Source: CAZQQN01 sp964549595 (GTDB taxonomy: Bacteria; Bacteroidota; Bacteroidia; CAILMK01; CAYYUA01). Taken from it: DNA of 15,396 bases. The stretch covers positions 1 to 15,396 of the forward strand of contig CAZJWK010000068.1 in the NCBI GenBank assembly GCA_964549595.1, given 5' to 3'. The stretch's first letter is position 1. Every line of letters begins with the position of its first letter. This document shows positions 5,296 through 13,380 of this stretch, piece after piece. Position numbers and translations under genes: made by a program. Under the pieces are notes generated by a model. The model did not search any database. It was not told where the DNA came from and saw only the letters and a program-made list of their open reading frames with translations.

Positions 5296-8022
5296 TTAAT
5301 GCTTAATGAATTTTTGAGAACCGATTATTTTTCCATCTTTCAATATTTGGATGAAATAAATTCCTTGCTCATAATCATTTAATTCAAGCTGCAACTCGGA
5401 TTTTCCTTTAATATTTCTCAATTCAACCTTTTTACCGGTAGAATTAAGGATATGGATTTTACCGGGGTCAATTTCATTGCGGTCCCAATTCACCGTCAAC
5501 AATTCTGATGCAGGATTGGGATTAATGGTGAAATGGGTTTTTGATGCCGCTTTAAGGCCTACCGCTTTCACATTATAGCACTGTGAAGTATCAGAACAAT
5601 TAGATTCTTCCACTTCCACTGCGTAATTTCCTGAGACTTTAGGAGTGAAAGTTTGGCTGGTGGCCCCATTTATAGGTTGATAACCTTTGTCACAATTTAA
5701 CCATTGATAATTGGCCCCATCCTCTTCTGACTTAAGGGTTTTGTTATTCTTGGTAACCTTATTGCTAACAATATCAAGGTTAATGGTTAACGTGCTGTCA
5801 CAACCTCCAACAGTGCTAAGGGTGTCATAGTAAGTACCTTCGGTCGTATAAGTTTCATCACCACTCGGGAGGGTATAACTTTCGCATTTGGTTTTGTCAA
5901 TGGTGCTGGAAACCGGTTGATCAATGGTTAATGAAATCTGTAATACACTGTCACATTGGGTTGAATTCGTTAAAGTGTCGTAATACGTTCCGCTTTGAGT
6001 GTAAGTTTCATTACCACTGGGTACGGTGTAGCTTTGACAGGCTGTTTCACTGATGGATTCAAATGAAGATTTGTTAACAGTTAGATCAATGAAGATAACA
6101 CTGTCACATTTGGCAGAGTTTGTAAGGGTATCATAGTAATTTCCGCTTTTTGTGTAGGTTTCATCGCCACTGGGAACTGTATAACTATTGCACACGGATC
6201 TTTGGATTGAGGAATTGGTAGGCTCCTTAATGGTTAAATCAATAGTGATTACACTATCGCATTGTACCCCATTTTTAAGGGTATCGTAATAGGTGCCACT
6301 TTTGGTGTAAGTTTCATCCCCGCTGGGTACTTTATAACTATTGCAGGTCTTTTCTGATATCTTAGCGCTTGTTTCCTTATTGACCGTTAAGTCTATCTTT
6401 ATTATACTGTCGCAACTTTTTGAATCGGTTAAGGTGTCATGATAAATTCCGGATTGAGTCCAGGTATTATTACCACTTGGAGAAACAAAACTATTACAGA
6501 CTTTAGTTTTTAAGGTGTCTCTTGATGGTTCGCAAGTGGTATTGACCGTTTCATTGGTTATAATGGGCTTATTTTGATCAAAGAATATGGCTGCCGAATT
6601 TTTAATAGCCACTCCCTTACCAATGCTTTTATCAGGATCTATTTTATATTTTACATGGCCATGACTGGCGGGTTCATTTGTACCACTATCCGGTAGATTG
6701 ATGTTATTGAACTTAAACTTTAGTATCTGGTTATTAACAATTTCCAGATCCATTGGATGACTTTTGCTGACAATGGAAATCGAGGAAGGATCGAGGTCTT
6801 TATCCAGGGTGTCTTCGACCCTTACATCAAATGCTTTGGCATTACCCGTATTTTGGAAATTAATGGTATACGTCAAAGTTTGATTTTGACCAATATAACC
6901 CTTTTTGGTTTTCCCCTTTGGCTCTACCACTTTATTGTTGGGGTCATAAGAATTGATTACCTGGTAACACTTTTTAACGGTATCATTTTTCTGGTTGATG
7001 TCATTGGTACACAGAATAATTTTGACGCATAAAGTGTCATTGATTGACGCGCTACTCTTTGTGTAAATCGGGAAAGAAGCATTGGAAAAACTATCCAGAT
7101 TGGTGGATTTTAAATCCCATTTGACCGTATCACCATTGTAAGAGGAAAATTCAGGGGAATTATTGCTATTTGAATAAAAAGAATCATGGGTTCTAAGGTC
7201 TTTATCAAGAATGGCTTTTATACAACTTAAGGAATCGCTGGAACAATGCATGGTTCCGTTCAATGAAAAGTTGAATTTTCTTTCCATTGAAACCCTAAAA
7301 TTGCCCGTGCTTAAATAAGCAGAAGCGAATTTGAAGTCATTACTAGAATCGCAATTAAAACCAAAGTCTGAGTTGTTAGCCGGTAAATTGTTGACGGAGA
7401 TTTTGCCGGATGAAGGGCAATTGATGTTGTAATAACTGGTTTTCTTAGCTTTAACCGTGTAATTCTGGCCTTTGGTTACATTAAACATGTAATTGCCGTT
7501 ATCATCACTGGTAGTAAGCCCCACCAGGTTGCCGTTGTTATCCAATAATTTTATAGAGACGTTATTTAACCCCGGTTCAGAGGTGCTTTTTTGGCAATTA
7601 TTTGATTGGTCCAGGTAACTTTTGCCCTTTATTTTTGTACAACTATTAGCGATGGTAACGTTAAGGTTAGAAGTATCTGAACCTCCCCCATTTTCATCCA
7701 CTACAACTTCAACATTGTAGGTTCCGCTGTCTTTAAAATTATGTGAAAAAGTATGAGAATAATTCCTGAAAGTATCAGCCCTAACTTTTGCTTGGGTTTG
7801 AAGTCCATTACCATTGTCAAAATCTGCTTTAATAGCCACTGTATTGGCTCTTCCTTTAGATGTTCCGGTCACTTTAAAATCTACTTGGTGAGTAGTGTCC
7901 AGGCAATCCCCAGAAATATTGGCCGTATCCAGGGTAAAGGTGTTGATGGTAGTTGATTGTCCCTTGCTTACAAGTGATAAACACAAAATACCAAACGTGA
8001 TAATAATTGTCAATTTACGCAT
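5296..8022 (-). CDS. Large T9SS-secreted repeat protein with DUF7619 domain
   Basis: Numbered from the ATG at 8022 (908 residues), the layout is: signal peptide (1-22, MRKLTIIITFGILC); a PKD-like beta domain (about 25-128); an SdrD B-like or carboxypeptidase-regulatory-like domain (129-224); a cysteine-containing linker region (225-357); a DUF7619 domain (358-497, SYDPNNK, YTINFQNTGNAKAF, LPDSGTNEP, IFFDQNKPIITNE); five tandem 51-residue repeats (509-763); an Ig-like domain (764-822, YQWLNCD, SGNYAVEV); and a T9SS type A sorting domain (830-908, INPNPASE, GIYFIQILKDGK, QKFIKH). The type IX system would export it and cleave off the end domain, releasing or anchoring it at the cell surface. No catalytic domain is visible, so adhesion or a structural role is inference. 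A GTG seven codons upstream (8043) is less likely as the start. It is monocistronic, with its own promoter and terminator. Confidence 0.9.
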   Translation of the reverse strand: MRKLTIIITFGILCLSLVSKGQSTTINTFTLDTANISGDCLDTTHQVDFKVTGTSKGRANTVAIKADFDNGNGLQTQAKVRADTFRNYSHTFSHNFKDSGTYNVEVVVDENGGGSDTSNLNVTIANSCTKIKGKSYLDQSNNCQKSTSEPGLNNVSIKLLDNNGNLVGLTTSDDNGNYMFNVTKGQNYTVKAKKTSYYNINCPSSGKISVNNLPANNSDFGFNCDSSNDFKFASAYLSTGNFRVSMERKFNFSLNGTMHCSSDSLSCIKAILDKDLRTHDSFYSNSNNSPEFSSYNGDTVKWDLKSTNLDSFSNASFPIYTKSSASINDTLCVKIILCTNDINQKNDTVKKCYQVINSYDPNNKVVEPKGKTKKGYIGQNQTLTYTINFQNTGNAKAFDVRVEDTLDKDLDPSSISIVSKSHPMDLEIVNNQILKFKFNNINLPDSGTNEPASHGHVKYKIDPDKSIGKGVAIKNSAAIFFDQNKPIITNETVNTTCEPSRDTLKTKVCNSFVSPSGNNTWTQSGIYHDTLTDSKSCDSIIKIDLTVNKETSAKISEKTCNSYKVPSGDETYTKSGTYYDTLKNGVQCDSVITIDLTIKEPTNSSIQRSVCNSYTVPSGDETYTKSGNYYDTLTNSAKCDSVIFIDLTVNKSSFESISETACQSYTVPSGNETYTQSGTYYDTLTNSTQCDSVLQISLTIDQPVSSTIDKTKCESYTLPSGDETYTTEGTYYDTLSTVGGCDSTLTINLDIVSNKVTKNNKTLKSEEDGANYQWLNCDKGYQPINGATSQTFTPKVSGNYAVEVEESNCSDTSQCYNVKAVGLKAASKTHFTINPNPASELLTVNWDRNEIDPGKIHILNSTGKKVELRNIKGKSELQLELNDYEQGIYFIQILKDGKIIGSQKFIKH
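5734..6498 (-). repeat. Five tandem 153-bp (51-codon) coding repeats
   Basis: The first cysteine codon of each unit lies at 6498, 6345, 6192, 6039 and 5886, a constant 153-base step. Each unit carries C-x-S-[YF], PSG[DN], T[YW]T, G-x-Y-[YH]-D-T-L and CDS at fixed places, with cysteines at unit positions 1 and 29 that could form one disulphide per unit. Units share protein sequence well but differ at many silent sites, so the array is not a recent duplication. The last unit (GGCDSTLTINLDIV) is the most divergent. Confidence 0.95.
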
Positions 8023-8083
8023 AAGAATAAGATTTAATTTCACAAAACTTTGAATAATCCTTTTTTCCGGATGATTTATTTTT

Positions 8084-8112
8084 CAAAATTAAAGAGTTTA
8101 AAACATGCGCAA
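8084..8112 (-). promoter_or_regulatory. Promoter of the T9SS protein gene
   Basis: On the minus strand a TTG (8112-8110) and an exact -7 element TAATTTTG (8091-8084) are 18 bases apart, close to the Bacteroidota optimum. The transcript would begin near 8079 and give a leader of about 55 bases before the ATG at 8022. This is one of the best promoter matches in the window. Confidence 0.6.
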
Positions 8113-8132
8113 TAATTAATTTAAAAGTGGTC

Positions 8133-8276
8133 TTACATGCTCAAAAATAAAAAGGTCTTTTTTTGGGATCAACTTTGTTTAGAGATGAGCTCACAATTAC
8201 ATGTATGAGGTTATGCCAAGCTAATATAGTTCAATAAAAAAATAAAGATAGGGGTTACATGTTCAAGGTTAAGCCA
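8133..8276. repeat. Three iterated TTACATG elements upstream of the T9SS protein gene
   Basis: TTACATG begins at 8133, 8197 and 8255 on the plus strand, 64 and 58 bases apart. The second and third copies extend to 22 bases with 18 identical positions (TTACATGT, then AGGTTA or close to it, then GCCA). The first copy is conserved only over the core and TCAA. They lie 20-165 bases upstream of the -33 element, a natural place for activator sites. The 282-base gap holds no coding frame of useful length. Confidence 0.4.
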
Positions 8277-8325
8277 CCCTGAAATTTCTTAAAAAAGCGA
8301 TGCCTTTTGCTTCCTATTCCGTTGA

Positions 8326-9567
8326 TTAGGGGTTGATCAGTTTCTGGTAACGCATTTGTTTATATTCCTGCCAATTGAATTGCCTTAGAAAGTTATCAGC
8401 AGCTTTAACCCCTCTTAAAAAAAGGTCCAACTTATCACCGTCCTTGATGTCAAAATCAAACCAAATATGGTTACCAATATCGACTGTTTGGATTAATTGA
8501 TCATATTCCCGGTGATTTACCAGGAATTCAAAATCATGTACCTGGCGCATGGCATTGATTAAGTTCCTTAAATAACTTCGTGGTGTGTTGGCAATTTGTG
8601 GTCGTTCCCGGTTTATCCCCAACTTGACACCAAAACTGGGTAAGCGCGGAATACCTTTTATATGAAAAGCATCAATAGGGAAATTAGACATGATGCCGCC
8701 GTCCACAAATTGTATCTGGTCTGGAATGGGACCACGATAACTTACTAAATCTTCCCAGTTTTTTTGAGCCCTTTCTCCTTTGGGTATATTTTTAATGGTA
8801 CAGGGTTCGAACAGAAAAGGAATAGACATGGATGCCCTGACGTAATCAGCCGGGTTTACGGATTCAGGCTTTTGCCAATAAAGGACGTTCATTTTCGGAA
8901 ATACCACTTTGGTTTGGGTGGTGAGGTCCGCAGTTATTATGACAATGGAACTGGTGAGCCCTTCCATTGACCGGCCTACATTTTCTCTTATTTGCAAGGT
9001 GTCAGGAAGTTGAGCCCTCTTTTGAAAAAGCTCCTGGGTTGTATTAATACCCTGGCGGGCTAAAATACCTTTTATCCAGTTGTAGAAGTTTTCCCCCGAA
9101 TTAACACCAAGGTTTTCATTCATGGCCCTTTTGAGGCGAAAGCCATTCCATAGCACATGGAAAAAAGACTTTAAAGGACCCTCTTTTTCAACCAGGGTTT
9201 TGAGAATGTTCTTTATGGTTTGGTCATTATTGACAAAATCCAATAAGTCTTTTTTGGCAAACTCTTCTATAAGAAGTTCGGATTTGGCCTCATCGAAATC
9301 TCCCATACTGGCAAGGAGAAGGGTATTGATAGCTCCTGCCGAAGTGCCGGCCAAATTAAGGAAACGTATACCCATTTGCTCCAGTACATAAGTGTAACCC
9401 ACCAAAGCAAAACCCAATACGCCACCTCCTTCCTGTACCAAGTCTACATATTGGTAATTATTGGCATCGATTACATCCGAGTAATTTTTTTCATAAATAC
9501 GGTCTTCTTTTAATTTTTCTATGATTTGGACAACCTCCGGATGGTGGGTGAAATCCTTTCCTTGCAT
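8326..9567 (-). CDS. Patatin-like phospholipase
   Basis: Patatins are lipid acyl hydrolases with a Ser-Asp dyad. In this 413-residue protein the nucleophile is Ser76 in GTSAG (74-78) and the catalytic aspartate is Asp289 in DGG (289-291). The oxyanion loop is EGGGVLG (46-52). It lacks the Arg or Lys seen in the common GGGxRG form, but I recall this variant in Bacteroidota relatives. The strand VDLVQEGGG and the segment ASMSIPFLFEP (246-256) also fit the family. No signal peptide or membrane helix is seen, so the protein is probably cytoplasmic or peripheral. Substrate is unknown; phospholipid turnover is the likely role. It is divergent from the AddB-like gene with about 170 bases between starts. 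No clear promoter of its own was found. Confidence 0.93.
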   Translation of the reverse strand: MQGKDFTHHPEVVQIIEKLKEDRIYEKNYSDVIDANNYQYVDLVQEGGGVLGFALVGYTYVLEQMGIRFLNLAGTSAGAINTLLLASMGDFDEAKSELLIEEFAKKDLLDFVNNDQTIKNILKTLVEKEGPLKSFFHVLWNGFRLKRAMNENLGVNSGENFYNWIKGILARQGINTTQELFQKRAQLPDTLQIRENVGRSMEGLTSSIVIITADLTTQTKVVFPKMNVLYWQKPESVNPADYVRASMSIPFLFEPCTIKNIPKGERAQKNWEDLVSYRGPIPDQIQFVDGGIMSNFPIDAFHIKGIPRLPSFGVKLGINRERPQIANTPRSYLRNLINAMRQVHDFEFLVNHREYDQLIQTVDIGNHIWFDFDIKDGDKLDLFLRGVKAADNFLRQFNWQEYKQMRYQKLINP

Positions 9568-9686
9568 AAAATTTTTTAACGAATCTTAATTTTTGAAAGG
9601 CGAAATATAAAAATTTTAGCCCTATTGCTTTTGAGTTTCATCCTTTTGAACAATAATAAGATTTCTTTACCCTTTCCACTGACCCC

Positions 9687-9713
9687 TTGAAGTCAATTAA
9701 TTTTCTATTTTTG
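9687..9713 (+). promoter_or_regulatory. Putative promoter of the AddB-like gene
   Basis: TTG (9687-9689) and an exact -7 match TATTTTTG (9706-9713) are 16 bases apart, slightly short. Transcription would begin near 9719, about 20 bases before the ATG at 9741. This argues against the in-frame TTG at 9687 as a start codon. Confidence 0.4.
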
Positions 9714-9740
9714 GATCAAATTCCCTTATCTTACGGCTCT

Positions 9741-12590
9741 ATGACGTTTATTGAAAAGGTTGTCAAAGATTTAACAAAGGATAATGAAACCCCTCTGAGC
9801 CATACTGTTGTGGTTTTTCCAAACCGAAGGGCCGGCTTGTTTTTTAAGCATGCCTTGATGGATCAAATAAAAAAGCCTGTATGGGGGCCGAGTGTATTAA
9901 GTATTCAGGAGTTCGTTCAAAAAACTGTACCCTTTTTGATTCCTGGAGAATTAACGCTTTTAATGGAGCTTTACCAAACCTACCGCTTTTTAGGGGCCAA
10001 TGAGTCTTTTGATAACTTTTTTCCCTGGGGTCAGATGTTGCTTAAAGACTTTGATGAAGTGGATAAGTATCTGATCAATGGGGACGTGATCTTCCGGAAT
10101 TTGGCAGAGGAAAAATCGTTAGAGGCCAAATTTAGTTTGGGGGAAGAACAGACTGAAGCCTTAAAGCGGTTCTGGCGGTCGGTGTCATCAGATGCTCCGG
10201 GAAAATTCCAGCAAGCTTTTGTGGATATCTGGCAGGCCAATCGCCTTTTGTACACAAATTTTAAGGAACGGCTTTCGCAAAAAGGAATGGCCTATGAAGG
10301 AATGATGTACCGATACCTGGCAGAAAATCCTGATTCGTGCGATTTTGGTGATTGGGAAAGATTCATTTTTGCCGGTTTTAATGCCCTGAGCCCATCCGAA
10401 AAATTATTCATTCAAAATTTTTTAAAACAGGATAAAGGAAGCATTTATTGGGATATTGATCGTTATTACTTTGAAGACCATCGCCAGGAAGCAGGTTATT
10501 TCTTAAGGGAACAATTTAAAAACGATTTTCAGCCTCCTGAGGAACATTGGGTTGAAAACCGGTTAAAAACAGAAAGTAAAAACGTAAAAGTTTTTGGGGT
10601 TCCATTGAATGTTGGACAGGCCAAAGCTTTAGGGAATATTCTTGAAAAACAGCATGAAAACTTTGATCCCCAGAAAACAGCCATTGTATTACCAGACGAA
10701 AATTTACTTTTCCCACTTTTAAACTCTTTACCAGATGCTTTCTCTGAGATAAATGTCACGATGGGATACCCCCTCCGTAATTCCCCGTTTTTTAGCCTTT
10801 TCGAATCACTGATTAGGTTACAACTTGAAGCGGGTGGAGGGTCCGCAGACAAGCAATATTATTTCCGAACGGTTTTGAACGTGTTATTGAACCCGTTTAT
10901 TCATTCCATTCTTCCTGAAAAAATCGATAAACGGAAAAAGGAAATCCTGGAAAACAACGAAATCTTCATCTCTGCTAAAGATCTTCAAAATTTTGAAGGG
11001 GATCAAGAGGGATTTTTCGAAGCATTGTTTCAACCGGTAGAACAAGTAGAAGAAGTTTTCCCTTATTTCCGGGATGTTCTGGCTATGCTTGAAAGTCAAA
11101 TTGTTTCGGAAGATGATCATTCCGGTCCTCTTGAAAAGGAATACCTTTACCATTTTTACACTTACCTGAATCGGCTTGAAGCAATAATAAACCAATACGA
11201 TATTGAGTTTACGCTGGATACTTTTCAGCGTTTGTTCAGGCAAGTGATACAAAGCGGGCAGATTCCCTTTAACGGCGAACCCCTGAAGGGCCTTCAAATA
11301 ATGGGAACACTTGAAACGAGGAATCTGGATTTTGAAAACGTATTTATCCTTTCTGCCAATGAAGGGCAGATGCCACCCTCTAACCAAAGCCATTCGTTTA
11401 TCCCTTTTAATATTCGTAAAGCCTTTGGGTTACCTACTTATGAGGAGGAGGATGGTTTGTTTAGCTACCATTTTTATAGGCTCCTTCAACGAGCAAAAAA
11501 TGTTTACATCTTTTATGACACAGAAATGGGAAGTTTACAAAAAGGGGAAAAGAGCAGATTTTTATACCAACTGGAAAATGAATGGGCGGTAGCAAACCCC
11601 AACCTTAATTGGGAATCCTATTTATTAAAAGCCCCTTTGGTTAATAGTCCGGAAAAAACTATTGAAATTCCGAAAAAAAGTAGGGTCTGGCAGAAACTTT
11701 CGGAATACCTGGCCAAATCCCCTGATGAGGCTCAAAGAGGCTTATCGCCTTCTGCTTTAATTACATTTATATCCTGCCCCTTGCAATTTTATTTTCGTTA
11801 CATTGCAGGCCTGGAAGAGGAGGAAGAAGTGACGGAAGAAATCAGTCCTGATAAACTGGGTAGCATTTTTCACGATGCCATTGCTAACTTGTATGAAATT
11901 CACCTTGAACGTTTTGGTGAAGAAGTGAGTGAGGAAAGCTTACAAGGGTTAGAAAGTGAAATAGAAAATGCCCTGAAAAAAGGCTTTAAAAATCATTTTT
12001 CGGAAGATTTAAGCCATTTACAAGGCCGCAATTTATTGATAAAGTCCATAATTTCCCGGCAGTTACAGAGTGTGCTTAAACGGGATCAAGGGGAAGCCCC
12101 TTTTAAGCTATTGATGGTTGAAAAAGGCCATTACGAAACCCATTTTCCTGTCGAGGTGCAAGGTGAAAGTTACTATAGCCGGCTGAAAGGGGTTATAGAT
12201 CGTTTAGATGAAAAGGATGGAGTAAAGCGGGTGCTGGATTATAAAACAGGCTACATTCATTATAACAAAAGTCAGAACATAGCTGATTTTTTTGTCAATA
12301 CCAAAAACAAATCCGCTTTGCAACTTCTTTGGTATGGTTATGTCTACCACAGAAATTCTTCCAACAACCGGTTAAAACTTGGTATTTATCCATTAAAGCA
12401 AATCAATAACCCTATTAACTTCTTGTTTCAGGGAGAAACCCTTCAGGATGAACACATATCTGAATTTGAAAAAGGATTGGCTGATCAATTGCAAACCTTA
12501 TTTAACCCGGAAATTCCTTTCAGGCAAACCGATGATTTGAGGATTTGCAAAAAGTGTCCTTATAACGAAATATGCCACCGCCGGGAATGA
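9741..12590 (+). CDS. AddB-like PD-(D/E)XK nuclease, double-strand-break repair
   Basis: From the ATG at 9741 the protein has 949 residues. The N-terminal half resembles the AddB helicase-like region, but the Walker A site is replaced by VVFPNRRAG, so it should not hydrolyse ATP. The C-terminal RecB-type nuclease shows His711 (FHDAI), Asp820 (GVIDRLD), Asp833 and Lys835 (LDYKTG). Cysteines 679, 936, 939 and 945 surround it, and the last three have the C-x2-C-x5-C spacing of the AddB iron-sulphur cluster. By analogy it works with an AddA/UvrD-type helicase-nuclease to resect broken DNA ends before RecA loading; that partner is not in the window. The TTG start at 9687 would add 18 residues but overlaps the promoter. 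It converges with the DUF2267 gene across 18 bases with no hairpin. Confidence 0.92.
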   Translation: MTFIEKVVKDLTKDNETPLSHTVVVFPNRRAGLFFKHALMDQIKKPVWGPSVLSIQEFVQKTVPFLIPGELTLLMELYQTYRFLGANESFDNFFPWGQMLLKDFDEVDKYLINGDVIFRNLAEEKSLEAKFSLGEEQTEALKRFWRSVSSDAPGKFQQAFVDIWQANRLLYTNFKERLSQKGMAYEGMMYRYLAENPDSCDFGDWERFIFAGFNALSPSEKLFIQNFLKQDKGSIYWDIDRYYFEDHRQEAGYFLREQFKNDFQPPEEHWVENRLKTESKNVKVFGVPLNVGQAKALGNILEKQHENFDPQKTAIVLPDENLLFPLLNSLPDAFSEINVTMGYPLRNSPFFSLFESLIRLQLEAGGGSADKQYYFRTVLNVLLNPFIHSILPEKIDKRKKEILENNEIFISAKDLQNFEGDQEGFFEALFQPVEQVEEVFPYFRDVLAMLESQIVSEDDHSGPLEKEYLYHFYTYLNRLEAIINQYDIEFTLDTFQRLFRQVIQSGQIPFNGEPLKGLQIMGTLETRNLDFENVFILSANEGQMPPSNQSHSFIPFNIRKAFGLPTYEEEDGLFSYHFYRLLQRAKNVYIFYDTEMGSLQKGEKSRFLYQLENEWAVANPNLNWESYLLKAPLVNSPEKTIEIPKKSRVWQKLSEYLAKSPDEAQRGLSPSALITFISCPLQFYFRYIAGLEEEEEVTEEISPDKLGSIFHDAIANLYEIHLERFGEEVSEESLQGLESEIENALKKGFKNHFSEDLSHLQGRNLLIKSIISRQLQSVLKRDQGEAPFKLLMVEKGHYETHFPVEVQGESYYSRLKGVIDRLDEKDGVKRVLDYKTGYIHYNKSQNIADFFVNTKNKSALQLLWYGYVYHRNSSNNRLKLGIYPLKQINNPINFLFQGETLQDEHISEFEKGLADQLQTLFNPEIPFRQTDDLRICKKCPYNEICHRRE

Positions 12591-12608
12591 CTAATCTTTA
12601 TTAACCCT

Positions 12609-13058
12609 TTAGACCACAGCCGCATCTTCTAAAAATTCCTGAATCCTTGGAGGTAATAAACGGATCATGGTATGCATTTTTTCTTGATCCGTATGCCAGC
12701 AAAGTACCCTGAAAACGCTTTTAATCGCCCATTGAGTCTCCCTTTCATTGGGGAAGTCAAGGTGGTAAAACTGATGGTTGATGTTTCTTAATTCTTCTGA
12801 AAGATCGCCAATGGTTTCTACGTTTTCCACGCTGTTATTACCGATCGTCCATCCATTTTGTTCAATACCCTTGGCATAAAGGGGAATAAGCTTTAGGAAC
12901 TGAATGGATTGATCGAAACTGAGCATATTGGTAATGGCATATAAAACGCTTTTCATGGTCCTTGCAGACCTTTGTATGTTATCGGGATCGTTTAATTCTT
13001 CGGCCAGATCTTTCAGGAGGATCTTACCCATGGCTTCGTATTTGTAAAAGTTTTCCAT
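12609..13058 (-). CDS. DUF2267 family protein
   Basis: From the ATG at 13058 the product has 149 residues and appears all-helical. It fits the two-lobe pattern of DUF2267: an N-terminal lobe with SARTMKSVLYAITNMLSFDQ (31-50), LKLIPLYAKGIEQNGW (55-70), then a second lobe with TQWAIKSVFRVLCWHT (108-123) and RLLPPRIQEFLEDAA (133-147). Members are small cytoplasmic proteins of unknown function, often called stress-associated; I assign none. The in-frame ATG at 13088 would add ten residues (MLLKIKTGSV), but the later ATG has an AGGTAG Shine-Dalgarno-like element at a good distance, which is rare in this window. No clean TAnnTTTG is found upstream. Confidence 0.75.
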   Translation of the reverse strand: MENFYKYEAMGKILLKDLAEELNDPDNIQRSARTMKSVLYAITNMLSFDQSIQFLKLIPLYAKGIEQNGWTIGNNSVENVETIGDLSEELRNINHQFYHLDFPNERETQWAIKSVFRVLCWHTDQEKMHTMIRLLPPRIQEFLEDAAVV

Positions 13059-13279
13059 AACACTACCTGTTTTAATTTTTAAAAGCATTAACGTTCCGCT
13101 AACCCCTCAATCAAAACTTATTTTTGACCATTATCGAATTTTTGAATATAAAAAGACTTTGCTTAAATAAAAAATTTTCAAAAAATATTTTTTCATAGCA
13201 GGCATGGCAGTATTTCTGGTCTCATATTGTTTGTTAAGTCATATGGTGTTTTTAAGGCATTCCATGGTCTTAAAAGGGT

Positions 13280-13310
13280 TGGCTGACGGGAAGACTGGTT
13301 AGCCATTTTT
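13280..13310 (+). terminator. Intrinsic-terminator-like hairpin before the kinase promoter
   Basis: TGGCTGAC (13280-13287) pairs with GTTAGCCA (13298-13305), eight pairs including one G-T, around a 10-base loop, followed at once by five T. It could stop readthrough from the AddB-like gene, or end a short transcript from 13119-13310. Confidence 0.5.
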
Positions 13311-13332
13311 CAAAAATCCTTAAACATTTTTT

Positions 13333-13340
13333 TAGTTTTG
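13333..13340 (+). promoter_or_regulatory. -7 element of the kinase gene
   Basis: TAGTTTTG is an exact TAnnTTTG match, giving a transcript start near 13346 and a leader of about 35 bases to the ATG at 13381. The -33 region has TTTC (13308-13311) rather than TTTG, with 21 bases between. It lies just after the terminator-like hairpin. Confidence 0.45.
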
Positions 13341-13380
13341 GGGTTGTTTGAATTTAGTGAGTAAAAAGAACCCGGGTTTA

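Larger units (their letters stand above)
13089..13380. other. Intergenic leader region ahead of the kinase gene
   Basis: AT-rich DNA between divergent genes. It holds a plus-strand TATTTTTG (13119-13126), a 32-codon plus-strand ORF (13204-13302), a terminator-like hairpin (13280-13310) and a -7 element (13333-13340). The small ORF (MAVFLVSYCLLSHMVFLRHS at its start) is unrecognised and may be chance; its stop codon falls inside the 3' arm of the hairpin. Confidence 0.4.

Noticed and set aside
5734..6498. Regularly spaced repeats that might suggest a CRISPR array
   Set aside because: The 153-base units are one continuous reading frame with conserved protein sequence and silent differences; there are no short identical repeats with unrelated spacers.
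8023..8043. GTG start seven codons earlier for the T9SS protein
   Set aside because: It puts MKLNLIL ahead of a normal signal peptide that begins MRKLTIII at an ATG; the ATG at 8022 is the simpler start.
10884..11393. Antisense frame of 169 codons inside the AddB-like gene
   Set aside because: It lies wholly opposite a well-supported gene, has no recognisable domain, and looks like codon-bias shadow. The same holds for the plus-strand frames over priA at 1711-2064 and 2449-2811.
8326..13058. Patatin, PD-(D/E)XK nuclease and DUF2267 side by side as a possible anti-phage island
   Set aside because: There is no CD-NTase, sensor, toxin or integrase. The genes face different ways with separate starts, and each matches a chromosomal housekeeping-type family.
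13348..13380. TTG or GTG starts for the kinase upstream of the ATG
   Set aside because: The added residues are not family-like, and the inferred transcription start near 13346 leaves no leader; the ATG at 13381 directly precedes the conserved loop.
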